Of a stretch of 64,000 nt of DNA, positions 11,665 to 22,008 are shown in pieces. The stretch comes from Siphonodentalium dalli (lineage: Eukaryota > Mollusca > Scaphopoda > Gadilida > Siphonodentaliidae), in assembly GCA_032622095.1 (NCBI GenBank), contig CP136061.1, positions 187,124,369 through 187,188,368 on the forward strand. Reading direction: 5' to 3'. Under the pieces are notes generated by a model. That model ran no database searches. It had not been told where the DNA came from and worked only from the letters and a program-made list of their open reading frames with translations. A program made the translations under genes and the position numbers. Every line of letters starts with the position of its first letter. Within the stretch, counting starts at the first letter, position 1.

Positions 11665-12675
11665 ATGATTTGGCCCCCCTTTACTATCGAAAATAGGAGT
11701 ATACGGCAAGGATATCCGTTATCGCCAACCCTTTTCAAGATATTCATTGACGATGTTGGCAGACAATTCAATACCATGGGCCATCCGTGCTACATAAATA
11801 ATCGCCCGATTAGTCACCTACTTTTTGCTGATGATCTCGTTTTACTGTCTGAAACAGCTGAGGGTTTGCAAAATTCTTTGAATGAGTTGCAAAAATATAC
11901 TTATAATAATAATCTAACGGTTAATTCAGACAAAACAAAATGCATGATGTTTAAGCCAAATAAACGGAAGTTGCATATGGATAATACGTTTTATATAAAT
12001 GGTGAGTCGTTAGAAGTAGTTGAAGAATATAAATACTTGGGTCTCATTTTCAGTTTTGGCGGTAAAATGGAGATAGCTTGTGAAAACTTGAGCGGACGAG
12101 CTTCAAAGGCTATGTATTTCATGACGAATTCATTGAATTCACAGACAGAATTGTCTCTCAGTACTAAATGTAAGTTGTTTGCCAAATTAATAATGCCTAT
12201 TCTGTTGTACGGTTGCGAAATATGGGCTGCTGAGTTGAAATTTACGTTTGTTGATAACTACCCTCTTGAGCAGACACATTTAAAGTTCTGCAAAAATATA
12301 CTACAACTCAATAGAAAAGCGTCAAATCATGCTTCGAGGGCTGAACTAGGTCGATACCCCATAGCAATTAATTTCATCGGGAATATGTTCAAATATCTAA
12401 ATAAACTTTGTTTTGCACAACCTGGAAATATCATACATGATTCTTTCACAGAATCTCTATTATGTAATCTTCCAACGTGGGACACACATCTTGTGAAAAG
12501 CGGTATCCATATATCACAGTGTAATAAAACGATAGGATTCACCGACAAACTTATAATTGAGAGACTAAAATCAGAAAATGTAATCATTTCAAAAAATATA
12601 TATTCGATGACGACAAAAAGAATGATGCTAATAAACTACGCACATATAGATTGTTCAAAGACAAATATGAAATAG
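11665..12675 (+). pseudogene. RT palm/thumb and C-terminal ORF of family A LINE
   Basis: This 336-codon open frame covers the RT from RQGYPLSPTLFKIFIDDV (residues about 14-31), through LLFADDLVLLSE with the catalytic FADD at about residues 53-56, then LTVNSDKTKCMMF, and the thumb EYKYLGLIFSFGGK. After it come LLYGCEIWAAE and ASNHASRAELGRYPIA. The upstream catalytic Asp (DFKKAF, about 11528) is in another frame, and the C-terminal zinc knuckle is separated by a frameshift near 12590. The annotated ATG is therefore just the first Met in a broken ORF2, not a true start. It is probably inactive. Confidence 0.85.
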
Positions 12676-12811
12676 AACCATACCTCAAACACGTCCGATC
12701 ACCTACGGCAAGAGAAATGTTCACCGACTGTGTGTTAGCAATCATATATTAGTTATAGAAAAATGCCGATACACACAGCCAAAGACGTTATTAAAAGACA
12801 GAATTTGTCTC

Positions 12812-13054
12812 ATGTGTAATGGGAAAAAAGTTGAAACTGAAAAACATTTCATAATGGAATGCAGTGCGTACACTGACTTCAGGAAAGAATTATTTGATGT
12901 TGCTTACACTAATAACATACACTTCACAAACATGAACGATGATGATAAATTCATTTTTATAATGATAAATGAAGACAAAGTAATTATGAATTCCGCGTGC
13001 AACATGATCCGGTTATTCTTCCAAAGGAGAAGAAATATAAATATGGGGAAATGA
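12812..13054 (+). pseudogene. C-terminal zinc-knuckle segment of the family A LINE
   Basis: This 80-codon frame begins at the second Cys pair and reads MCNGKKVETEKHFIMEC, the second half of a C-x2-C-x8-H-x4-C knuckle usual at the end of LINE ORF2. It continues to RLFFQRRRNINMGK and stop. It belongs to the ORF2 that starts before 11665 but lies beyond the frame break near 12590. Confidence 0.75.
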
Positions 13055-13336
13055 AAATTATGGGAAATTTATATTTAATTAAGAATCGTATGTAGAATAT
13101 AGTTATAGGCTTGTTTACTGTTATATGCACAAATATTATGTATTATATTTAATTTACTTGTACATTATGTTATTTGCAACTACCTGCACTGGTGTATTGC
13201 AATAAACTATCTTATCTGATCTTATCTTAGAGGCAAGAATACGCCAGCTGGAGGCTGATTATAACAGTGGGGCTAAATAACGATTAAGGAGCGCCATAAA
13301 ATACACCGTAGCAGAATATCGCGCAATAGACGGGTA

Positions 13337-13900
13337 TGATGTCAGAGTGCTAATTTTTGGACAATTATTTCATTGTTTATTTACATTGATTTGACTCTAT
13401 CAGATATTCGTTTCTATAGTATTCTCGTTAGGTTCGTTGCTTGGTTAGATTAGGCTTTCTCGAAATTACAACATTTCTTTGTATTAAAATCAGCTGGCTA
13501 TTCTTATGCAACTTGTTAATTCTTGCCCAAGCATGTGCTCATTAATTACCATTCATCGCACGTATTCTAAGCTTTACTTTTAATAATAACTTATTTGTCA
13601 AACTGATAATGCCATTGTGGTGATCGGATATTTTATATGCAAATCTGTTAATCTAATCTCGCGTCGTTAATTCACACCTGTTCATGCTTTGTATATAAGA
13701 ATTTGTAAAACTGTGATATGGCACTCTATGTTTTGGAATTCCAATATTCAGTCACGTTTCACCTATTACAACTGGAGGTCCAATTGTTTTGGTAAACTGT
13801 TTCCAACTATACCGGAATGTCCGTATATTTCTATTGTGAAAATAAATGCTAATTCCCCAGAAAGACTCAATCTTGATTCAACCAGAAATCAGCTCTATCA
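13337..13900 (+). repeat. 5' LTR, 564 bp
   Basis: It begins TGATGTCAGAGTGC and ends AGCTCTATCA. It contains a TATA-like TATATAAG at 13692-13699 and AATAAA at 13841-13846, about 150 bp apart, the order expected for U3-R of an LTR. It is nearly identical to the 3' copy apart from a 62-bp indel. Confidence 0.8.
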
Positions 13901-14694
13901 AATTGGTGAGAGAATCACGAGGCAGTGTTGCTATTTCCCCAACTGCAACGCAACGTTCCCGGAAGAAAAGAAGAATGACGCAGCCGATACCCGAAAACAT
14001 CATTGACATCCTGAAGACGTTCGAGTTTCTGAACCATCGACTCGACTGGAGCCTAAAGACGGAGAACGGAGACGTGTCGCTCTCACTCAACTGGAAGAAG
14101 GTAACACGAAAATGTAAGTCTGCATCGAACCTACCCAGAGACCGAATTCGCATGGAGGATTTTATCCAAAAGAAGGAGAAAATATCAATTAATTGTACCA
14201 GTGTAGCTGCGACACAGTCAGATATATATTCTTTAATTTCGCCATCGACACCTAGTGTTAATAGTGCTATCCAAACGATACCGGACTCCGTAGTTCAGAA
14301 ACACGATTCGTCAACGGAGCAGCTTTCGGCATCATTACACTTCCAATCTAAAATCATCGACATCGTTCACAAGAAAGAATCACCGATAGCTAAACCTCTT
14401 CAACATTCCCAGCCAGTTAAGGTGACTGAAAAAGTTGTTCGAAAACGGCTGCACAAGGACCAACCACAATATCTTATCAAATGGAGAGGACTCTCAGCAA
14501 CTAGAAACACATGGGTATATAGAGATGATTTGAACTTTGAAGCGATGTGCTACATATCTGAGTACCCAGCGATTAAAGGAATACGGTCCTTAAAAAACAA
14601 TATTATTTTCTTTCAATATACCGATAATATATATATAAAATGTCCATTGGGCGCATATAATCTAATATTCGGCCGCCAATCGTTATTTTTATAA
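13846..14694 (+). CDS. Chromodomain-containing protein of the LTR element
   Basis: The 282-codon ORF sits between the LTRs. Residues about 195-240 form a chromodomain-like module: KVVRKRLHKDQPQYLIKWRG, then NTWVYRDDLNF. YLIKWRG and NTW match the chromodomain YLVKWxG...NTWEP core. The aromatic-cage position usually E in NTWEP is Val here. The N-terminal 190 residues are basic and Ser-rich with no recognised Gag zinc knuckle. In chromoviral Ty3/gypsy elements the chromodomain ends the integrase and guides insertion to chromatin; here no integrase precedes it. The first ATG lies inside the 5' LTR, and in-frame Met codons further down (for example about 13975) are alternative starts. It could be a domesticated-style targeting or Gag-like protein; the function is unproven. 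Confidence 0.6.
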   Translation: MLIPQKDSILIQPEISSIKLVRESRGSVAISPTATQRSRKKRRMTQPIPENIIDILKTFEFLNHRLDWSLKTENGDVSLSLNWKKVTRKCKSASNLPRDRIRMEDFIQKKEKISINCTSVAATQSDIYSLISPSTPSVNSAIQTIPDSVVQKHDSSTEQLSASLHFQSKIIDIVHKKESPIAKPLQHSQPVKVTEKVVRKRLHKDQPQYLIKWRGLSATRNTWVYRDDLNFEAMCYISEYPAIKGIRSLKNNIIFFQYTDNIYIKCPLGAYNLIFGRQSLFL

Positions 14695-14744
14695 CGATTA
14701 AAAAAAATTCCGAAGTTAGCCGAAGATTTTGTTGTAGACGAAGT

Positions 14745-14814
14745 CACATGATCATCAGCCCGATCACGTGATTGTCACATGTAAACAGAAGCATAGCACG
14801 TGATCGATCACGTG
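14745..14814. promoter_or_regulatory. Cluster of five E-boxes inside the LTR element
   Basis: CACATG occurs at 14745-14750 and 14776-14781, and CACGTG at 14765-14770, 14797-14802 and 14809-14814. The last two are joined as CACGTGATCGATCACGTG, an 18-bp palindrome. Such sites bind bHLH/bHLH-ZIP factors. The dense spacing just downstream of the ORF suggests an enhancer or an internal promoter, but binding is inferred. Confidence 0.55.
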
Positions 14815-16911
14815 GTAACTCATTGACAACGCATAGATGCGCGACGGCGGTATTTTAAGTTTGCATGTAGTCGATCGCGACCTTTGAAGATTGTCGCGTT
14901 ATCACACTGCGAATGCAAAACTTCCCCGAAAACAATGCCTTTCTCGTAATTAAATGTCTTTATCGTGTTATTATTACTATTATTATATGTATCGCGATGT
15001 GTTGTTACTATAAAGCCATGCCCGTATATTATTCAGTTTTGTGCGCATTTATCTATATAAACGCGTGCTCGTGTTTATATATATCTTTTCGTTACCGGAA
15101 TAGTCCAAGTTATATTATATATGCATATCAAGATTGCATATATACGCGAAGACTGGCACAGTTATTAGGCAATTATCATCTCGTAAACATTCCAATTTCC
15201 AGATGCCATTAGTCGTGTGTCAATAAAGAGCGTTTCGTTTTAATTTATCGTAACGCGGTAAAACAACACAAAATTGGTTTATTGCTGTCGGATTAAATCA
15301 ATTATAATCAAGTCATTCATTACCAATATGATATGATAAGTTCATTTTTCCTTGGTTATGAATCATGTATATATTTGGGCAATATGGTGTTTATATATAT
15401 TTCGGAATATTGCTTCCCCCACCCCAAAACAATCTTGCCGACTGTCACTGATGGAAATTCACTGCATCTATGCATGGTTATTGGCCTATAAAATTAGCAC
15501 TCTAGCGATGCGGTCTATTGAATATCCAGGTCATAAATCGACCTCTATGTGTCCATTACGCATAACAATAGGGTTATAAAATATATAAATGTTCGCCGTG
15601 GTTCGTTTAAACATCCAATCATATATAACACTTTTTGAAGGAGGGATAATAATCCGGTTAAATATGGAATCACATATTCAAGTGCTCTTTATTCGCAATA
15701 TATCGTAATAGTGAACGCTCTTTATTGCGTCAAGGTAAAGGGACTCGACTTAGAACAGTTGTTCTAGTGATTGTTTACTGATTACAACAATACATGCCAA
15801 TACATGTACATGAACTTCCGATATGCATGCTTTATATATCCTTCCATCATTCTCATAGCAATTTCCGCTTTATTAAACTCTTTTTATTCGTACCATATTA
15901 GGAAAACTCTTAACATGGAACGCTCTTTATTGAGCCATGGTGAAGGAAATGGGGACTCGACTTAGAATAGTTGTCATCGTGAATTATTCATCAACATACT
16001 CCCCACTTTAACTGCAATTGTATGTATTCGTAACCATGACTGACTCGTCAAATTAAACGCTCTTTATTTGGTATATGTAATCGGTTTCTGATTTTGCGCA
16101 ACAGGTTTCCCACAGAAATCCCGCCAAATGTCACGTAAACGAACATCGTTTGGAAATGAATACAGCATATGCCTAACTGAGAGTCACTAGACCGGCCACG
16201 GCCGAAAACACTGCATTTATATGGCATTGTCACGAATGAATGATTGTAAATACGGGACACTCGGGGCATATATACGGAAAATTAAAACAACATCGCAAAC
16301 ACGCACCCGAATAAAGTTCACATGCCGGCTCTTGTTTTTATAAGCTTTAGACGAAAGTGTTATCTACCCCGCTCAATTGTCCCTCTATATTTTTTGTCAA
16401 AACAATACCGTAACTTTCCAAACAGCACTTAAGGCAAATCACAAGTGAAGATAACTCACCGCGCGATGACAATTCAACATGTGTACACAATGATATTGAT
16501 ATGCCCCGCAGTAATTCCATTACACTCACGCGCTGATGTCGATTCCGGATTTTCCATCGCCATATAGGTAGACATAATTAACTCCGACTCCAATTCCCTG
16601 TTTTTAATTAGTTTACCTCGCTTGACGTCATGCGAGGTTTTGCGACGGAGATAGCCGACAACCGGCTTATTTATTACGCGATTTTTATGGGACTTGGATC
16701 ATTGTGATCACAATAGGGGTGGCTTTCCGATAGAGTTTTGTTGTTTCATGAGGATAGTAATCCTTTAAGATACCTGGAAATGTAGTACCAAAACAGCTGC
16801 ACATAAGATTTTGAGTCAGTGTGCCGCGGCCTTCAAAAGCAGATGACAAAAGTCATTTTGAACACTCATTCGTTCTGCATGCAAACAGAAAAATTGTGGG
16901 ACCAATTTCAC
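14815..16911. other. Non-coding internal region of the LTR element with ACGCTCTTTATT motifs
   Basis: No long ORF has LTR-element homology. AACGCTCTTTATT or its complement occurs at 15222-15235, 15714-15727, 15919-15932 and 16055-16069, with a shorter match at 15684-15695. Two of these, about 205 bp apart, share a downstream GGACTCGACTTAGAA segment, so part of the region is a diverged tandem duplication. Confidence 0.6.
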
Positions 16912-16924
16912 CCGGAGGAGAGTG
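16912..16924 (+). other. Candidate polypurine tract of the LTR element
   Basis: CCCGGAGGAGAGTG ends exactly at the 3' LTR start TGATG. A purine-rich tract in this position primes plus-strand DNA synthesis in LTR retroelements. Position and composition support the call. Confidence 0.65.
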
Positions 16925-17428
16925 TGATGTCAGAGTGCTAATTTTTGGACAATTATTTCATTGTTTATTTACATTGATTTGACTCTATCAGATATTCGTT
17001 TCTATTGTATTCTCGTTAGGTTCGTTGCTTGGTTAGATTAGGCTTTCTCGAAATTACAACATGCGCTCATTAATTACTATTCATCGCACGTATTATAAGC
17101 TTTACTTTTAATAATAACTTATTTGTCAAACTGATAATGCCATTGTGGTGATCGGATATTTTATATGCAAATCTGTTAATCTAATCTCGCGTCGTTAATT
17201 CACACCTCATGCTTTGTATATAAGAATTTGTAAAACTGTGATAATATGGCACTCTATGTTTTGGAATTCCAATATTCAGTCACGTTTCACCTATTACAAC
17301 TGGAGGTCCAATTGTTTTGGTAAACTGTTTCCAACTATACCGGAATGTCCGTATATTTCTATTGTGAAAATAAATGCTAATTCCCCAGAAAGACTCAATC
17401 TTGATTCAACCTGAAATCAGCTCTATCA
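16925..17428 (+). repeat. 3' LTR, 504 bp
   Basis: It is a direct copy of 13337-13900 lacking about 62 bp after GAAATTACAACAT. TATATAAG lies at 17217-17224 and AATAAA at 17369-17374. Only scattered substitutions separate the copies. Confidence 0.8.
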
Positions 17429-18254
17429 AAATGAGATGAACCTAACTGCAATTGTGACTTTGTATTGATTTTAAAGGCCCGCTTTTTTCGAGTCACCGAT
17501 TAATTTGTTTATAGTGCCTTGATATACGATTTTAACAGGCCTAACAATATATGCCAAAAATATGATTAAAATACTATAATTCAGCACCATTTGAAACGTC
17601 TGTGTATCAGAAGGTACCCATAGTTTATTAAAAATAGCTGAAATCATAAAATCATTTCCCCCGTTATGGCTCCCAGAATGGAACAGAATTCAAACTATAG
17701 TTTATTTTCAATGGAAGGGGAATAACTCTATCTTTAAAATATAGAGTTATTCCCCCTCCATTGAAAATATTAGTTTTCGCAACAAAACCAGATGAAACTT
17801 AAGCACAAAACACGTCGATAACTCACCAAAAACAACATGTTCACAGTTTATTACACCGGATAAGTTGATAATACAATGTTAGAGATTCCCATTTCAAATG
17901 GTATAATATGGCATATATTTTATAGATGTGATCTGTGGGTTCGAAAATTAAGTGGGCCTTTAATGTTGATGTTTCTTTCAAATACAGATTGCCAGTTCGG
18001 ACAGACTGTATCTCTTACATGTACCTCATTTCAGTCATGCATTCATCATGTTTTCAACTTTCCATAATAAACGATAAACTGATACTGGCTTCTTGCTATT
18101 AATAACCGACATATGGGACAATTTGGGTATTGGAATGTGGTGTTTAAATGTACTGTATGTGAATACTAGCGTAATAGTATTTTTCATTCCTCGTGTGTTT
18201 TTTGTGAGGGAGGGGTTTGCAAATTTTGATTCATTAGTGGTTAAATACTCCCAG
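17429..18254. other. Interval with a 28-bp-arm foldback
   Basis: The arms at 17704-17731 (ATTTTCAATGGAAGGGGAAT onwards) and 17742-17770 are reverse complements with an A/T-rich loop, forming a strong hairpin. The rest shows no exon-like features. Confidence 0.7.
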
Positions 18255-18372
18255 AATAGAAACCTTCGGAATAGCGAACCTTCGGAATAGTGAAACGTCG
18301 GAATAATGAACCTTCGGAATAACGAACCTTCTGAATAGCGAACCTTCTTTAATAATGAACATTCGGAATAGA
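18255..18372. repeat. 16-bp minisatellite CCTTCGGAATAGCGAA, about 7 copies
   Basis: Copies read GAACCTTCGGAATAGC with small changes. It is the inverted counterpart of the array at 10990-11070. The outer flank (GAGAACCCTACCCCAAGATATTC) is also an inverted, diverged match to the left flank of the first array. Confidence 0.85.
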
Positions 18373-18530
18373 GAACCCTACCCCAAGATATTCCCCGACT
18401 CAATTTAATTATGTGCAGATGTGTCTAGAATGTGCCACCGATCCTGCTTGGGGACGCTCTAAATCCGCCTGGCGTATAACACACGGATACGAACATGGGA
18501 TCTGAAAGAGACACATTAATTTTTCCATCA

Positions 18531-18770
18531 AATATATAATTGTAATTGAATATAGTGGGCCATAGGGACATGACAATCTGCGGGATGGGATGGGATATGG
18601 GATAGAACTACAATCTGCGGGACAGAATTTCAAATTGCGTGGGACGGCCGATATCTCGAGGAATACAGCACGTAGAGGGCTCCTTTTGGTGTCTAACGAA
18701 AGGCCCATATTCGCCCCCTATCCACACATATTAATCCCGCCACTGACCGCACACCAGATGTTGCATTATT
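18531..18770 (+). repeat. Dispersed repeat, copy 1
   Basis: It runs from GGGACATGACAATCTGCGGG through GATATCTCGAGGAATACAGC to GTTGCATTATT. Minus-strand copies lie at 29752-29990 and, partially, at 29632-29745. Identity is high across about 235 bp. Nothing in it suggests a protein. Confidence 0.85.
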
Positions 18771-18975
18771 TCGTAAAGCAAGTGGGTGAAAGACGTGTTA
18801 CAAATATTAAAATATGTTAGACGTACAAACTACATGAAAAATTGACAAACAAATAGCAATAAGCAAAATAAAATTCAAATACATATTCACTCAAAGAAAT
18901 GAAGAAAAATACCAAGGTTCGAATACCATTGTCAACTCAAAATTCATTAAATGTTCAAATTATTAAAATCCGCCA
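18769..18975 (+). repeat. 207-bp direct repeat, left copy
   Basis: It is identical over 207 bp, as far as I can read, to 19516-19722. It starts TTTCGTAAAGCAAGTGGG and ends AAAATCCGCCA. The two copies are 747 bp apart. This is either a terminal direct repeat of a small element or a recent local duplication. Confidence 0.9.
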
Positions 18976-19515
18976 TGCAGAAAAAGGGGAAATAATATTA
19001 TGTCAGAAGAAACAAATGGCAATTTAAAAATGAATAGACAAATACACATCAACTCGAGTCAATGGCATTAAGTATATAGAACTGTTCGTAAAAACTTCGA
19101 TCCAGACAGTGATGCAGAGCAAATTAATATGAGTTTGTATTTGCAATAATTTTCACAAATCACTGCAAATACAAACTGGCCAAATGTAAAGCGGTGTAAT
19201 TAGAAATGACAAATGTGGAGTTTTGTATGTTCAAATATGAAATACTCGGTAAGAAGGGCGGGTGGGTGTGGAAAAATATTTGTTAAAAAATCTTGACGTC
19301 TTTCACCCACAATAGCAAAACAGAGAATGACAAATTCGCGCTGTATTTAAAAATAGTAATAAACTGGTCATGGAGAACGGGGACCAAAATAGAGCGACAA
19401 ACGCGCCCGTAGTCCCTCGCAAATTAAATGATTTTTTGTAAAAATCAATCCAATTAGCAAGGGAGGGCTTGTAATTAAGTGAACACTTCTAAACAATATA
19501 ATATTGTATTTAGGC
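18976..19515. other. 540-bp interior between the identical 207-bp repeats
   Basis: There is no ORF of note. A hairpin sits at about 19133-19178 (GTTTGTATTTGCA and its complement TGCAAATACAAAC). A GTCTTTCACCCAC segment at about 19301-19313 is the inverse of part of the flanking repeat. Confidence 0.6.
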
Positions 19516-19722
19516 TTTCGTAAAGCAAGTGGGTGAAAGACGTGTTACAAATATTAAAATATGTTAGACGTACAAACTACATGAAAAATTGACAAACAAA
19601 TAGCAATAAGCAAAATAAAATTCAAATACATATTCACTCAAAGAAATGAAGAAAAATACCAAGGTTCGAATACCATTGTCAACTCAAAATTCATTAAATG
19701 TTCAAATTATTAAAATCCGCCA
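19516..19722 (+). repeat. 207-bp direct repeat, right copy
   Basis: See the left copy at 18769. This copy lies just upstream (plus sense) of the truncated 3' end of LINE B. Confidence 0.9.
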
Positions 19723-19786
19723 AGCCGAAGGCCGCTAAACCGAAGATAGTGGAACAAGGTCAGAATATGTGAAATTATCTTGTAGC

Positions 19787-20697
19787 CTATCGCTTTCTGG
19801 AGATGAGAAGAGATTCAGTTTTTTGAGGATTAAAAGTAACAAGCCACTGATGTGCCCAATTAGCTAGTCTCGCGATATCCATATTCATCATATCTGCTGC
19901 TCTGTCTGGATCTTCTATTGTAAGAAACATGGATGTATCGTCAGCAAAAAGTCGAATGTGACAAGTAACATTTTCAGAGATATCGTTTATATAAACTATA
20001 AATAGTAAAGGTCCAAGTATAGATCCTTGGGGAACACCTGCTTGTACGGGTTTCCAATCTGAGTTTGCATTGTCAATTATTACTCGTTGTTGGCGTTGAC
20101 TTAGATAACTCTCGATCAAGTGAAGTAATTTACCAGTGATACCAATACGTTCAAGTTTGTACAATAAACCTGTGTGCCATACTTTATCAAACGCTTTGCT
20201 AACGTCACAGAAGACGGATCTTATTTCTTTACCTTGGTCCAATGAGTCTGCAATGTAATCGTAGATATCGGTGAGTTGAAAGACAGTGGAATCACCACGG
20301 ACAAATCCTGACTGTAAATTTGATACTAGTCCATTAAGTGTTAAAAAGTCCCAATTTTTTATATATATACATTTCTCAAACACCTTTGATATACAGCTGA
20401 GCAGTGATACAGGCCTATAGTTAGACATTTTACTCCTGTCTTCTTTTTTATGAATTGGCACAACATTTGACCGTTTCCATTCTAGAGGGTAATAGGATTC
20501 GTTGATATAGCGGTTGAATATATTAGTGAGGGGATAACATAATGAGTCAGCACACTGTTTTAATATTTTGGGATGTACTTGGTCTGGCCCTGAAGCTTTC
20601 GTCGGGTTGACCGATTTGAGGGCCTCTCGCAGATCATCAGCGGTTAATTTTATTTCAGAAAGAGTTTGTCTCCATGTGTCAAAAGATCTGGGGGGGG
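19787..20697 (-). pseudogene. LINE B reverse transcriptase segment
   Basis: In this frame the sequence runs from the region after the endonuclease linker (LKSVNPTKASGPDQVHPK at about 20610-20560), through VVPIHKKED and NYRPVSLLSCISKVFEKC. It then reads CDVSKAFDKVWH with the first catalytic Asp, AGVPQGSILGPLLFIVYIND, and LFADDTSMFLT with the catalytic FADD at about 19950. It stops at ESLLISRKR, shortly after the palm, so the thumb is lost. It joins the upstream endonuclease frame only by a one-base shift at the run of eight G (plus strand) at 20690-20697. All recognised catalytic residues are present in this segment. It is a truncated enzyme and probably inactive. Confidence 0.85.
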
Positions 20698-22008
20698 AAG
20701 AGTAGCACCATCATCATTTACAGATGTTATGCTACAGAAATAGTCATTAAAGCAGGTTGCTTTGTCATGGGGAGATACGTATATATTTGTTCCATCAGTT
20801 ATCGGCGGGATACTTTGTGCCCTCGGGGAAAATAATAATCTTTGAAGTGTTTTCCACCACGTCGAAGCGTCACATGCGTTATCATTTAGTTTCTTTTCTA
20901 ATTTGGAATTATGTTCTCTTTTTGATTTCCTGATCACTGATATGACCTCATTTCGCTTTGTCCTATAGTTCGCCCAGTCGAAAGGAGAGTCAATTCGTTT
21001 TGTTTTATTATGAAGCCTTCTGCGCTCACGAATTAATTTGCGGATGTTGCATGTCAACCACGGGGGACACCCTTTACGAATAGTTGCGCTCTTGTGTGGT
21101 ATGAAAGAAGTTGCCGTCGAGATAATTTTGGTAGTTACAGCTTCAGCTAAATAGTCTGTGCTCAAAGAGTCGAGTTCACCAGAGCGGTTCCAATCGTAAA
21201 ATGCATTATTCATCGATTCAAAATCAGCCATGTTGTAATTCCACACAATACGTCTGAGAGAGTTTTTCTGTCTAGTGTGTGAATAATTAAGGTCGATTCT
21301 AACCGGACAATGGTATCGTTTCATGTCCGAATAAAATGGATCTAATACCTTCCAAGATATGATAGATTTTGGGTTACTTACTAGGTAAAGGTCTAGTGTT
21401 GTTTTCGAACTCTCAGAGAAATGGGTAGGTGATTTTATGATCTGTTTTACGCCACACGCGCTACAAATATCATTAATATGTCCATGGAAATTCGGTTTCT
21501 AATCTTCGTTAAAATCTCCTGCTATTATCATCTCTAAACCACTATCTCGTGCGACACCAATCGATTTTTCAATATCGTCCCAGTCAGAAGTAAGAGAATT
21601 CGGTGGTCGATAAAAGCAACCTACTAGAATATGATGAGGCTTTATGAGCTCAACCCATACAGATTCCAGGTTGGGGGTAGATAAGTCATCGCGAAATTTG
21701 AATGCAATGGTATCTCTAACATAAATAGCCACCCCACCCCCTACCCTGTCTGTTCTATCATTTCTCACAACGTCGTTAAAACCTTCAACAAATATATCCG
21801 TGTTATCAACAGATGGACTAAGCCAAGTTTCTGTGAACATGCACACATCAAAATCGTTCATTTCAACCGATATCGTATCTAGTTTGTTCCTTATACTTTG
21901 TGGGTTTAACAAAAGGAAAGCCATGCCGTCGTCACGTGGACCTGGATTACGTTGGACACATCCAATTAATAACAGAATGAGTATAGTAATTAAAGGGGTA
22001 CTGTACAC
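20650..22008 (-). pseudogene. LINE B endonuclease and linker segment
   Basis: The frame opens with LITILILLLIGCVQRNPGP and then an exonuclease-endonuclease-phosphatase-type domain: LLLNPQSIRNKLD, FTETWLSPS, GGGVAIYVRD, GCFYRPPNS and IAGDFNED. A single TAG at 21499-21501 follows GDFNED. The same frame then continues with TTLDLYLVSN, an SDM rather than a clean SDH motif, and a basic linker (PPWLTCNIRKLIRERRRLH). It ends at 20650 in an out-of-frame tail caused by the homopolymer shift at 20690. The Met at 22008 lies in the right end of the inserted MITE, so the true N-terminus is upstream, beyond 22641. Confidence 0.8.

Larger units (their letters stand above)
11335..13230 (+). mobile_element. 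Family A non-LTR retrotransposon, 5'-truncated copy
   Basis: The copy starts inside the RT fingers (LGKLFNKIINSRI, DNQFGFRKN), continues through DFKKAFDSVDR at about 11528-11560, and then the 336-codon ORF at 11665. Early stops and frameshifts break the first 330 bp, and a frameshift near 12590 separates the C-terminal zinc knuckle (CVMCNGKK, KHFIMEC at about 12806-12860). The 3' end is TTGTATTGCAATAAACT-like sequence followed by a short CTTAT-rich tail (about 13199-13230). Similar 3' tail sequence at 57845-57955 marks another relic. The order and motifs match the minus-strand copy at 4.9-7.0 kb. Confidence 0.85.
13337..17428 (+). mobile_element. LTR retrotransposon, non-autonomous, chromodomain ORF only
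   Basis: Two direct repeats (13337-13900 and 16925-17428) flank about 3.0 kb. They start TGATGTCAG and end CTCTATCA, i.e. TG...CA. The 3' copy lacks about 62 bp present in the 5' copy. A purine tract directly precedes the 3' copy. Sequence after the 5' LTR (TTGGTGAGAG) could be a primer-binding site, but I cannot match it to a tRNA. The internal region has one ORF with a chromodomain and no protease, RT, RNase H or integrase. No 5-bp target duplication is evident (GGGTA left, AAATG right), so the insertion is old or rearranged. Confidence 0.75.

Noticed and set aside
13337-17428. Endogenous retrovirus
   Set aside because: No gag zinc knuckle, pol or envelope-like ORF is present; only a chromodomain ORF, so a retrotransposon label is enough.
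18910-18930. B-box-like GGTTCGAATACC, possible tRNA or SINE promoter, also in the copy at about 19660
   Set aside because: No convincing A box at the right distance and no cloverleaf can be drawn.
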